Source: DASPTT01 sp035623275
GTDB taxonomy: Bacteria; Actinomycetota; Acidimicrobiia; Acidimicrobiales; UBA8190
Assembly: GCA_035623275.1 (NCBI GenBank)
Contig: DASPTT010000159.1
Location: forward strand, 1 to 19,988
Direction: 5' to 3'
Length of the DNA: 19,988 nt
Shown here: positions 1 to 6,425 of the stretch, one piece after another
Position numbering within the stretch: position 1 is the stretch's first letter
How the letters are laid out: every line of letters starts with the position of its first letter
Position numbers and translations under genes: made by a program
Notes under the pieces: generated by a model
The model's database searches: none
Seen by the model: only the letters and a program-made list of their open reading frames with translations
Told to the model about the DNA's origin: nothing

Positions 1-674
1 ACCACGACGTCCTCGAAGAACACCTCTGCGAAACCCGTCTCGCCGTCGAGCTGTGCGATCGGGCGGACGGTGACCCCTGGCGCGTCCATCGGGACCAGGA
101 AGTACGTGAGCCCACGATGCCGCTCTGCCTCGGGATCGGTCCGGAAGAGCCCGAAGAGCCAGTGCGCGAACGCGCCACGGGAGCACCAGGTCTTCTGGCC
201 CGAGAGGACCCACGAGCCCCCTCGGCGCTCCGCCCGGCTCCTGATGCCGGCCAGGTCGCTGCCCGCGTCGGGTTCGGACCAGCCCTGGCACCACACCTCG
301 TCGCCCGAGGCCATGGACGGGAGGTAGCGCGCCTTTTGCTCTTCGGTCCCGAACTCGAAGAGGGTGGGGGCGAGGAGGAAGATCCCGTTCTGGCCCACAC
401 GGGTGGGGGCCTGGGCGCGGTAGTACTCCTCTTCGAAGACGATCCAATGGAACAGGTCCACACCCCGCCCGCCGAACTCCTCCGGCCAGGAGACCACGGA
501 CCAGCGGGCGTCGAACATCTCCCGCTCCCATTCGCGGTGCGCCTCGAACCCCTCCTGGGTGTCCAGGGACGGCAGGGGCCCCCTGCCGGTGCGCGGGCTC
601 GGAGCGTGCGCCTCGAGCCATGCACGTGCCTCGGCGCGGAATCGCTCCTGTTCGTCGGTGAAGCGGAGATCCAT
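1..674 (-). CDS. Acyl-CoA dehydrogenase, FadE-type (3' end beyond window)
   Basis: Reading the minus strand from the ATG at 674 gives 224 codons that run off the left edge, so only the N-terminal half or so is present. It begins MDLRFTDEQERFRAEARAWL, the usual helical start of acyl-CoA dehydrogenases. It continues with WPEEFGGRG (63-71) and the flavin/substrate signature WCQGWSEPDAGSDLAG (128-143), then the beta-domain segment SGQKTWCSRGAFA (158-170). These enzymes are FAD-dependent and introduce an alpha,beta double bond into acyl-CoA thioesters. The catalytic Glu lies in the missing half. The WCQGxSEP form recalls the steroid-degradation FadE30/FadE33 group, and the neighbouring thiolase and ipd genes make a steroid-derived substrate likely, but I cannot assign one member. 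The gene diverges from the thiolase across about 40 bases. Confidence 0.93.
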   Translation of the reverse strand, partial: MDLRFTDEQERFRAEARAWLEAHAPSPRTGRGPLPSLDTQEGFEAHREWEREMFDARWSVVSWPEEFGGRGVDLFHWIVFEEEYYRAQAPTRVGQNGIFLLAPTLFEFGTEEQKARYLPSMASGDEVWCQGWSEPDAGSDLAGIRSRAERRGGSWVLSGQKTWCSRGAFAHWLFGLFRTDPEAERHRGLTYFLVPMDAPGVTVRPIAQLDGETGFAEVFFEDVV

Positions 675-681
675 CGAGGCC

Positions 682-704
682 GAATCTGACACACCGCCAG
701 ATTC
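682..704. promoter_or_regulatory. Inverted repeat, candidate operator between divergent fadE and thiolase genes
   Basis: GAATCTG at 682-688 is repeated in inverted form (CAGATTC) at 698-704 with a 9-base spacer. It sits in the 39-base gap between two divergent genes, where a TetR-type or similar dimeric repressor could control both. It does not resemble the KstR2 consensus as I remember it (AnCAAGnnCTTGnT). No regulator gene is in the window. The repeat is directly visible; its function is inferred. Confidence 0.4.
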
Positions 705-713
705 CGGGCAACA

Positions 714-1880
714 ATGGGCACCATGCCGAACGCCGTGATCATCGACGCCGTGCGGACCCCGGTGGGCCGCCGAAACGGACGACTCTCCGGCTGGCACGCG
801 GTCGACCTCGCCGCTCAACCCCTCCGGGCGCTGGTCGAGCGCAACGACCTCGATCCCGCCCTAGTCGAGGACGTGGTGATGGGGTGCACGATGACCGTTG
901 GCGAGCAGGCCATGAACATCGGGCGCAACGCGGCACTGGCCGCCGGCTTCCCCGACACCGTCCCCGGGACGACCGTCGACCGCCAGTGCGGGTCGGCACA
1001 GCAGGCGGTCCATTTCGCCGCTCAGGCCGTCATGGCCGGCGCGATGGACATCGTGATCGGCGCCGGCATCGAGTCGATGTCGCGCGTGCCCATCGGGTCC
1101 ACCACCGAGCCGGGCCCCGGTGAGGCATACGGGCCGACGGTGCTCCGGCGCTTCGAGTTCATCCACCAGGGGATGTCGGCCGAGGAGATCGCCCGGCGCT
1201 GGCGCGTGACCCGGGACGAGATGGATGCCTTCGCCCTGGAGTCCCACCGCCGCGCGGCCGCCGCCCAGGAGGCGGGCCGGTTCCGGAACGAGATCGTGCC
1301 CATGGCGTCGCCGAGCCCCGACGGCGACGACGTGCTCGCCTTCGACGAAGGCGTTCGCCGCGACACGAGCATCGAGAAGCTCGCCGGTCTCGCCCCGGCC
1401 TTCAGCGAGGACGGCACGATCACAGCGGGGACGTCGTCGCAGATCTCGGACGGCGCTGCCGCGGTCCTCGTGATGAGCGAGGAGCGCGCCGAGGCGCTCG
1501 GCCTGCGGCCGCGTGCCCGGTTCCACACGTTTGCCGTCGCGGCCAACGATCCCGTGATCATGCTCACCGCGCCGATACCCGCCACGCGCCTGGTGCTCGA
1601 CAAGGCCAAGCTCACGCTCGACGACATCGACGTGGTGGAGATCAACGAGGCGTTCGCCTCGGTCGTCCTCGCCTGGGAGCGGGAACTGCACCCCGACATG
1701 TCGAAGGTCAACCCCAATGGCGGGGCCATCGCCATCGGCCACCCCACCGGGTGCTCCGGCGCCCGCCTCATGGCCACGATGCTCAACGAGCTCGAGCGCA
1801 TCGGCGGCCACTATGGCCTCCAGACGATGTGCGAAGGCGGCGGCCAGGCCAACGCCACCATCATCGAGCGCCTCGACTGA
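714..1880 (+). CDS. fadA6: Thiolase (acetyl-CoA acetyltransferase family), FadA5/FadA6-like
   Basis: A 388-aa thiolase, full length for the family. It has the nucleophilic Cys92 in DRQCGSAQQA, the NEAFA motif (311-315), His343 in IGHPTGCSGA, and the second catalytic Cys373 in MCEGGG, so the active site is complete. It would cleave 3-ketoacyl-CoA with CoA to release acetyl-CoA or another short acyl-CoA. The C-terminal CEGGGxANxTIIERL segment resembles M. tuberculosis FadA6 as I recall it. The N-terminal NGRLSGWHA and central TAGTSSQISDGAAAVL segments resemble FadA5. Both are steroid-pathway thiolases, and the adjacent ipd genes favour FadA6, which acts after ring opening. Homologues start near MPNAVIIDAVRT, so the ATG at 723 is an alternative start; neither start has a strong ribosome binding site. 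Confidence 0.93.
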   Translation: MGTMPNAVIIDAVRTPVGRRNGRLSGWHAVDLAAQPLRALVERNDLDPALVEDVVMGCTMTVGEQAMNIGRNAALAAGFPDTVPGTTVDRQCGSAQQAVHFAAQAVMAGAMDIVIGAGIESMSRVPIGSTTEPGPGEAYGPTVLRRFEFIHQGMSAEEIARRWRVTRDEMDAFALESHRRAAAAQEAGRFRNEIVPMASPSPDGDDVLAFDEGVRRDTSIEKLAGLAPAFSEDGTITAGTSSQISDGAAAVLVMSEERAEALGLRPRARFHTFAVAANDPVIMLTAPIPATRLVLDKAKLTLDDIDVVEINEAFASVVLAWERELHPDMSKVNPNGGAIAIGHPTGCSGARLMATMLNELERIGGHYGLQTMCEGGGQANATIIERLD

Positions 1881-1896
1881 CGCCCGGAACGCCCGG

Positions 1897-1915
1897 CGGC
1901 GAGGTCAGCTCGCCG
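1897..1915. terminator. Hairpin between convergent thiolase and ipdC
   Basis: CGGCGAG (1897-1903) and CTCGCCG (1909-1915) form a 7-bp GC-rich stem with a 5-base loop, at the junction where the two convergent genes end 24 bases apart. The ipdC stop codon falls in the loop and stem. No T-run follows on either strand, so it is at best a bidirectional factor-assisted terminator. Weak to moderate evidence. Confidence 0.35.
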
Positions 1916-3017
1916 TGAGCCGGGCCAGCGTCTCGTTGGCCTCGATGACGATCCGGGACACCAGCTCCGCCACCGTCGGCAGCTCCTCGATCACGCCCAC
2001 GACCTGACCGGTCGGCAGGATGCCCACGTCGGTGCGGCCCTCGACGAGAGCGGCTCGGGTCATCATCGGCGCGTTGGCGGCCATGACCACCTGGGCCCAG
2101 CTGAGATCGTTGCCCTTCTTCATGGCCAGACCCTCGCGCACCAGTGCGCGCATTGAGGTGTTGGTCTGACGCCTGAACGCGAGCGCGTTCCGGAGCGCCC
2201 GGGGTAGCGCGGTCAGGCGCCCGGCCCCGTCGAGATGGTCCACCGCGGCGGTTCGGACCACCCGCTGGGGTGCGCCGTCCACGCGGGTGGTCACGACCGT
2301 CCCGGTCACCGGCGTGCCCAGGTATACCTTCTTCACCTCGTCGGGCACCGTGCTCTCCTGGGTGAGGAGGAACCGGGTGCCCATGGCGATCCCGGCCGCG
2401 CCCCATGCGAGCGCTGCCACGAGGCCCCGTCCGTCGTTGAAGCCGCCGGCGGCGACCACGGCGACGTCGCTGCCCACGGCGTCGACCACCTGAGGGACGA
2501 GGAGGGAGGTCGGCACCTGGCCCGTGTGCCCGCCACCCTCGGCGCCCTGGGCGATGACCCCGTCGACGCCCCACGAGGCCACCTTCTCGGCGTGCCGGCG
2601 CGCCCCGATGGTCGGGATGACGACCACGCCCGCGTCGCGGAGCTTGGCCACGGTATCCGGACGGGGGGCCTGGGCGAAGCTCGCCACCCGGACGCCCTGG
2701 TCCACGAGGAGGTCCACCCGCTTGGCCACGTCCTCGACATCGGTGCGCATGTTCACGCCGAACGGCGCCTCGGTCCTGTCGCGGACCTCGCCGACGGCCC
2801 GCTCGAGCTCCTCGAAGGTCATGGTGGCCGACGCCAGGATGCCCAGGCCGCCCGCGTTCGCCGTCGCCGCCACCAGCCGCGCGCCGGCCACCCAGCCCAT
2901 GCCCGTCTGCACGATCGGGTATCGCACGCCCGCGAGCTCGCACAGCCTCGTCTGCAGGGCAGGGTGGGGCTCGGGCGCCGTCGGTGCCGGGCTCGGCTCG
3001 AGGCCGGACGTGCTCAC
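1905..3017 (-). CDS. ipdC: IpdC-like NAD(P)H-dependent flavin oxidoreductase (nitronate monooxygenase family)
   Basis: A 370-aa TIM-barrel flavoprotein. Family marks are QTGMGWVAG (37-45), GGLGIL (57-62), QGAEGGGHTG (157-166), AAGGF (189-193) and MGTRFL (212-217), which form the FMN/phosphate-binding site of the 2-nitropropane dioxygenase-like group. In M. tuberculosis the corresponding gene is Rv3553 (ipdC), reported to act as a dehydrogenase on the hydroxylated ring C/D indane-CoA intermediate rather than on nitronates; I assign that role from gene order. The GTG start overlaps the ipdB stop in GTGA (3014-3017), which fixes the start. A much longer open frame upstream is only the shadow of ipdB and ipdA. 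The N-terminal Pro/Ala-rich stretch (about residues 5-20) precedes the barrel. Confidence 0.9.
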   Translation of the reverse strand: MSTSGLEPSPAPTAPEPHPALQTRLCELAGVRYPIVQTGMGWVAGARLVAATANAGGLGILASATMTFEELERAVGEVRDRTEAPFGVNMRTDVEDVAKRVDLLVDQGVRVASFAQAPRPDTVAKLRDAGVVVIPTIGARRHAEKVASWGVDGVIAQGAEGGGHTGQVPTSLLVPQVVDAVGSDVAVVAAGGFNDGRGLVAALAWGAAGIAMGTRFLLTQESTVPDEVKKVYLGTPVTGTVVTTRVDGAPQRVVRTAAVDHLDGAGRLTALPRALRNALAFRRQTNTSMRALVREGLAMKKGNDLSWAQVVMAANAPMMTRAALVEGRTDVGILPTGQVVGVIEELPTVAELVSRIVIEANETLARLTAS

Positions 3018-3790
3018 CCGAGCTCGCGGTCGCGGGTCGAGGACGGGTCGAGCAGGTCGCGGATGAGACGGAGCTCCTCGGGAGACGGAAGCCGGGACTC
3101 TGGGACGTCGGCGGGCACGGTCAGCTCGAAGCCCGTGGCGGCCACGGCCTCGTCGAGGGAGACGCCCGGGTGGAGCGAGCGCAACCGCATCGAGCGGTCG
3201 GGGGTGTCGAAGTCGAAGACGGCGAGATTGCTCACCACGGCCCGGACGTCGTGGAACCGCGCTGCCGCCGGGCCGGCCGCGGCCGCGCGGTCGTAGCCGA
3301 CGCCACAGACCATGTCGACCTTGTCGACGAAGGTCCGGGCCGAGTGGCTCGGCACCCAGTAGCTCGTGGGGTGGTTCACGGTGTTGCCGGGCGCGCCGCG
3401 CACCCCGATGAGCTGGGCCTTGGGCCGCTCCCAGTCCCCGATACAGCTCAGGTTCTGGTTGCCGAAGCGGTCGACCTGGCTCGCCATCATCATGACGTGG
3501 CGCCGGCCCGACCAGACCACGTCGAACACCCGCCGGTAGGGCAGCCATGCCTCGCGCACGAGCGTCTCGGGTGCAGTCCCGAGGGGGGGCGTGTTCGCCA
3601 TGAGGGCGGCCACGCCGTCGGTGAGGACGATGTCCGGCGAGAAGGTGAGCCGGGCCAGCCGGGCGCCGATCGACGGGACGGTCCCGAACGGGCTCACCAG
3701 GATCTCCCCCGCGTCGCGCCAGATGTCCGCGCACGCCACTGCGCAGATCTCGGCCCGGGTCACGCCGGTGTCGCCGCCTCCGCCGCTCAT
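3014..3790 (-). CDS. ipdB: IpdB-like CoA-transferase family beta subunit (steroid ring C hydrolase)
   Basis: A 258-aa protein of the class I CoA-transferase beta family; I recall M. tuberculosis IpdB at about 250 aa. With IpdA it forms a heteromer that hydrolyses the ring of COCHEA-CoA, the ring C opening step of steroid degradation. Visible family segments are ICAVACADIW (15-24), LVSPFGTVPSIGARLA (31-46), MMMASQVDRFGNQNLS (100-115) and VVSNLAVFDF (185-194). True CoA transferases usually carry a catalytic Glu in a SENG-type motif of this subunit; here the matching stretch appears to be LTDGVAALMA (56-65), without Glu, which fits hydrolase chemistry. The ATG overlaps the ipdA stop (ATGA, 3787-3790), and its stop overlaps the ipdC GTG. 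Confidence 0.9.
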   Translation of the reverse strand: MSGGGGDTGVTRAEICAVACADIWRDAGEILVSPFGTVPSIGARLARLTFSPDIVLTDGVAALMANTPPLGTAPETLVREAWLPYRRVFDVVWSGRRHVMMMASQVDRFGNQNLSCIGDWERPKAQLIGVRGAPGNTVNHPTSYWVPSHSARTFVDKVDMVCGVGYDRAAAAGPAAARFHDVRAVVSNLAVFDFDTPDRSMRLRSLHPGVSLDEAVAATGFELTVPADVPESRLPSPEELRLIRDLLDPSSTRDRELG

Positions 3791-4650
3791 CGGCCAGCCT
3801 CCTCGCGGACCGCCGCCTGGTACCCGGTTTCGTCGACCTCGAGATAGCGCGACCGGAAGGCCGGCCACGCGTCCCCCTCGACGTCGGCGCTCGCCTTCGC
3901 GTACGCCGACTGGAACGCCTCGTCGCGGGGATAGTCCGGTTCGCACGAGGTGAAGTGTGCACCGCCGGGCGCCTCGACCACCGCGTCGGTCAGCAGGCGC
4001 GTGATCGTGATCGCCTGCATGGGACCCTCCCCGGGGAGCGCGCCCGCGTCGACCACGCGCTCGGCCGTCACGAAGCGGCGCTCCGCGGCTCCCAGGAAGA
4101 GGTCGTCGAAGAACGGGTCGGGACCCAGGAGCTGGCCGTTGCCGTGCACGTCCGCGCGGTTGCAGTGGACGAAGGCGGCGTCGAGCCGCAATGCCGGCAT
4201 GGCCACAAGCTCCTCTCCGTCTTCGTAGGGCGAGAGGATGGTGCGAAGCCCGGGATTGACCCGCATCACGTCCGAGCCGAGCCCGGCTCTGGTGGGCAGG
4301 AACGGCACACGTTGTGCCGCGGCGAGTAGGCCCAGGTAGAACATGCCTTCGTCCACCTCCATCGCCTCGATCTCCCCGCCCTGGCGGGCCCGCCGGAAGT
4401 GGGGGTCGAGCGCGATCGAGTCGAGGGTCACGAACCCGAACACCGCCTTGCGGACCTTGCCAGCGGCGCAGAGCAGGCCGACGTCGGGACCACCGTAGGA
4501 GACCACGGTGAGATCGCGCAGGCTGGATCGCAGGATGGCCCGGACGACGGCCATGGGCTTGCGCCGTGACCCCCAACCCCCGAAGCCGATGGTCATCCCG
4601 TCGCGGAGCTCAGCGACCACGTCGTCCAGCGCGGCGCGCTTGTCGGTCAC
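3787..4650 (-). CDS. ipdA: IpdA-like CoA-transferase family alpha subunit (steroid ring C hydrolase)
   Basis: A 287-aa protein of the CoA-transferase alpha family, close to the roughly 290 aa I recall for M. tuberculosis IpdA. It has the glycine-rich segment TIGFGGWGSRRKPMAV (20-35), SYGGPDVGLL (51-60), the acidic EVDEGMF (98-104), FLPTRAGLGSDVM (117-129), and CNRADVHGN (163-171). Glu101 within VDEG is my candidate for the active-site Glu described in IpdAB, judged by position only. It pairs with IpdB to hydrolyse a cyclic ketone CoA thioester. The GTG at 4650 overlaps the echA20 stop as GTGA and is the only start that fits both this overlap and the family N-terminus. All four genes of the operon are translationally coupled. 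Confidence 0.92.
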   Translation of the reverse strand: MTDKRAALDDVVAELRDGMTIGFGGWGSRRKPMAVVRAILRSSLRDLTVVSYGGPDVGLLCAAGKVRKAVFGFVTLDSIALDPHFRRARQGGEIEAMEVDEGMFYLGLLAAAQRVPFLPTRAGLGSDVMRVNPGLRTILSPYEDGEELVAMPALRLDAAFVHCNRADVHGNGQLLGPDPFFDDLFLGAAERRFVTAERVVDAGALPGEGPMQAITITRLLTDAVVEAPGGAHFTSCEPDYPRDEAFQSAYAKASADVEGDAWPAFRSRYLEVDETGYQAAVREEAGR

Positions 4651-5432
4651 TTGGAGGTGTCCGCTTCGCGCTTCTCGACGAACGCCTGACGCTGCTCGTC
4701 GGCCACGCCGCGGACGTGCAGCTCGTAGGTGAAACCCTGCTCGTAGCGGTAGCTCCGTTTCACGTCGACCGGGTCGATCCCGTTGAGCGACTCCTTGGCC
4801 CGCCGGATGATCATCGGGCTCTTCGCAGCGATGGCGTCCGCCACCTCGTAGGCGGCGTCGACCAACTCGTCGCGAGAGACGACCTTGAGCACGGAGCCGT
4901 AACGATGGAGCTCGGCCGCAGTCGCGGAAGTCGCGGTGTAGACCATGGAGCGCATCCGGTGCTGGGGCACGAGCCGCGCCAGGTGGGTCGCAGCGCCCAG
5001 CGCGCCTCGATCGACCTCGGGCAGACCGAAGGTGGCGTCGTCCGAGGCGACGATCACGTCGGCGTTGCCAACCAGGCCGATTCCCCCGCCCAGGCAGAAG
5101 CCGTGGACGGCGGCGATCACCGGGACCTCGCAGTCGTAGATCGCGGCGAAGGCGGCGGCGCATCCCCGGTTCACGCCCACGAGTGCCTCGTCGCCTTTGG
5201 CCTGGATCTCCTTGATGTCCACACCGGCGCAGAACCCGCGTCCCTCGGCCCGTAGCACGACGGCCCGCACCTCCGGCTCGCGACCGGCGGCGAGCACGGC
5301 ATCGGCCAGCTCGAACCACCCCGCGACATCGGGGGCGTTGACCGGCGGCACGTCGATGACGACCTCGGCCGTGCCCGGTGACCGCTGGAACCTCCCGATG
5401 CCCATCTCGCCTCGGCTCTCTATCTGATACAT
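4647..5432 (-). CDS. echA20: EchA20-like crotonase (steroid ring D opening hydrolase)
   Basis: A 261-aa crotonase-fold protein and the first gene of the echA20-ipdABC operon. The oxyanion-hole segments are GRGFCAGVDIKE (64-75) and HGFCLGGGIGLVGNADV (110-126), followed by FGLPEVDRGALGAATHL (135-151). The Glu found in GGxEL of ordinary enoyl-CoA hydratases is replaced by Gly/Leu (GGGIGL, 115-120), while the second Glu (Glu139) remains. This matches my memory of M. tuberculosis EchA20 (Rv3550), which hydrolytically opens ring D of the indane-CoA intermediate instead of hydrating an alkene. The start at 5432 (MYQIESRG) is chosen; the ATG at 5405 (MGIGRFQ) is equally close to the family N-terminus. 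Neither has a strong ribosome binding site. Its stop overlaps ipdA. Confidence 0.9.
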   Translation of the reverse strand: MYQIESRGEMGIGRFQRSPGTAEVVIDVPPVNAPDVAGWFELADAVLAAGREPEVRAVVLRAEGRGFCAGVDIKEIQAKGDEALVGVNRGCAAAFAAIYDCEVPVIAAVHGFCLGGGIGLVGNADVIVASDDATFGLPEVDRGALGAATHLARLVPQHRMRSMVYTATSATAAELHRYGSVLKVVSRDELVDAAYEVADAIAAKSPMIIRRAKESLNGIDPVDVKRSYRYEQGFTYELHVRGVADEQRQAFVEKREADTSK

Positions 5433-5509
5433 CGTCAGGAAACGGCTCGAGGGTAGGCCACCACCGCGGCCACCGCTAGTTTCGGGCCCGACCGATACGA
5501 GGAGGGAAC
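5433..5509. promoter_or_regulatory. Divergent promoter region between echA20 and SDR
   Basis: These 77 bases separate the divergent echA20 operon and the SDR gene and must contain both promoters. GAGGAGGG at 5499-5506 is a strong ribosome binding site 3 bases before the SDR GTG. The heptamer GGCCACC occurs twice. I saw no clear dyad, no KstR2-like site, and no copy of the 682-704 inverted repeat. Confidence 0.5.
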
Positions 5510-6313
5510 GTGAGCGAGCCATCGCGACACCAGGGGGGCCCGCTCGACTTCTCGGACCAGGTCGTCGTGGTCACCGGTGGGGCCCGGGGCGTGGGCCGCG
5601 GCATCGCCGAGGCCTTCCTCGCCGCCGGGGCCGAGGTCGTCGTGTGCGGTCGCACGACCCCAGCCGACTCGGAACTCCCGACGGCGGCGGGCCGATCGGC
5701 GTCGTTCGTCGCCGCAGATGTGCGCGACGCAGAGCAGGCGGCCGCGGTCGTGGATGCCGCCGTCGGGCGCCACGGGCAGCTCGACGTGCTCGTCAACAAC
5801 GCCGGCGGGTCGCCTGAGGCGGCGGCGGCCGAGGCCTCGCCCCGCTTCCTCGCCGCCATCGTCGGGCTCAACCTGTTGGCGCCCATGTACTGCGCGCAGG
5901 CGGCCTACGCCGTCATGCGCGACCAGGCGTGGGGCGGGTCGATCGTCAACATCGGGAGCATCTCCGGGTTGCGGCCGTCACCCGGCTCGGCCGCGTACGG
6001 CGCTGCCAAGGCCGGCCTCCTCAACCTGACTCGCACGCTGGCCATGGAATGGGCGCCGGAGGTCCGGGTCAATTGCGTCGTGGCCGGCCTCCTGGCGACG
6101 GAGGCGGCCTACGACTACTACGGCGGTGAGGCGGGCCTCGAGGCGGTCGCCCGGACCGTCCCCATGGGGCGCCTCGGTACCCCGGCCGACATCGCCGGGG
6201 TCTGCCTCTTTCTCGCGTCGCCCCTCGCCGCGTTCGTCACCGGCGCCGCGATCGAGGCGCACGGCGGGGGCGAGCGGCCGCCGTTCCAGGCGGCCGCCAA
6301 GGCCGGGGATTGA
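5510..6313 (+). CDS. Short-chain dehydrogenase/reductase (classical SDR)
   Basis: A 267-aa classical SDR with the cofactor motif TGGARGVG (22-29), NNAGG (96-100), the Ser in NIGSIS (147-152), and the catalytic YGAAK (Tyr163, Lys167). The active site is complete, so it should oxidise or reduce an alcohol/ketone pair using NAD(P). The GTG start at 5510 follows GAGGAGGG by 3 bases. It diverges from echA20 in the same arrangement as Rv3549c/Rv3550 in M. tuberculosis, so a ring C/D steroid intermediate is the likely substrate. I cannot tell whether it matches Rv3549c, Rv3548c or the hydroxy-indane dehydrogenase IpdF from sequence alone. A Gly-rich ending (HGGGERP, 251-257) follows the substrate loop. 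Confidence 0.92.
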   Translation: MSEPSRHQGGPLDFSDQVVVVTGGARGVGRGIAEAFLAAGAEVVVCGRTTPADSELPTAAGRSASFVAADVRDAEQAAAVVDAAVGRHGQLDVLVNNAGGSPEAAAAEASPRFLAAIVGLNLLAPMYCAQAAYAVMRDQAWGGSIVNIGSISGLRPSPGSAAYGAAKAGLLNLTRTLAMEWAPEVRVNCVVAGLLATEAAYDYYGGEAGLEAVARTVPMGRLGTPADIAGVCLFLASPLAAFVTGAAIEAHGGGERPPFQAAAKAGD

Positions 6314-6351
6314 CCCTCGGTGGGGAGCGGACGATTGGTTGCCGAGGGTCA
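6311..6351 (+). terminator. Hairpin after SDR, terminator-like
   Basis: TGACCCTCGG (6311-6320, starting with the SDR stop codon) and CCGAGGGTCA (6342-6351) are perfect 10-bp inverted arms with a 21-base loop. The position right after the stop suggests a transcription terminator or mRNA-stabilising hairpin. No T-run follows directly; only a TTTT at 6382-6385. Confidence 0.5.
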
Positions 6352-6359
6352 GCGTTGAC

Positions 6360-6381
6360 GGACCAAGGTCCCGACCAGGTC
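6360..6381. promoter_or_regulatory. Tandem GACC/GGTC palindromes upstream of EAL gene
   Basis: GGACCAAGGTCC (6360-6371) is a 12-base palindrome, followed one base later by GACCAGGTC (6373-6381), a second near-palindrome with the same half-site. The pair lies 45-66 bases before the chosen GTG of the EAL gene, a suitable place for an operator. No protein is known to bind it; this is pattern evidence only. Confidence 0.25.
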
Positions 6382-6425
6382 TTTTCGGTGTCAAGGGCGA
6401 CTCGGGACCTGCCGATACACGACAG

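Noticed and set aside
117..689. Plus-strand open frame of 190 aa
   Set aside because: It is the antisense shadow of the acyl-CoA dehydrogenase, whose minus-strand product has clear family motifs; the plus product is low-complexity without a domain.
3018..3962. N-terminal extension that would make ipdC a 685-aa fusion protein
   Set aside because: The extension is the out-of-frame reading of ipdB and part of ipdA, Arg/Pro-rich, and the GTGA overlap at 3014-3017 gives a natural start.
5433..5509. KstR2-type operator between echA20 and SDR
   Set aside because: Looked for AnCAAGnnCTTGnT or a similar dyad and found none; only a repeated GGCCACC, which is not persuasive.
6126..6425. Upstream part of the EAL open frame overlapping the SDR gene
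   Set aside because: It reads the SDR in another frame with Arg/Pro-rich composition; the EAL domain begins only after 6426.
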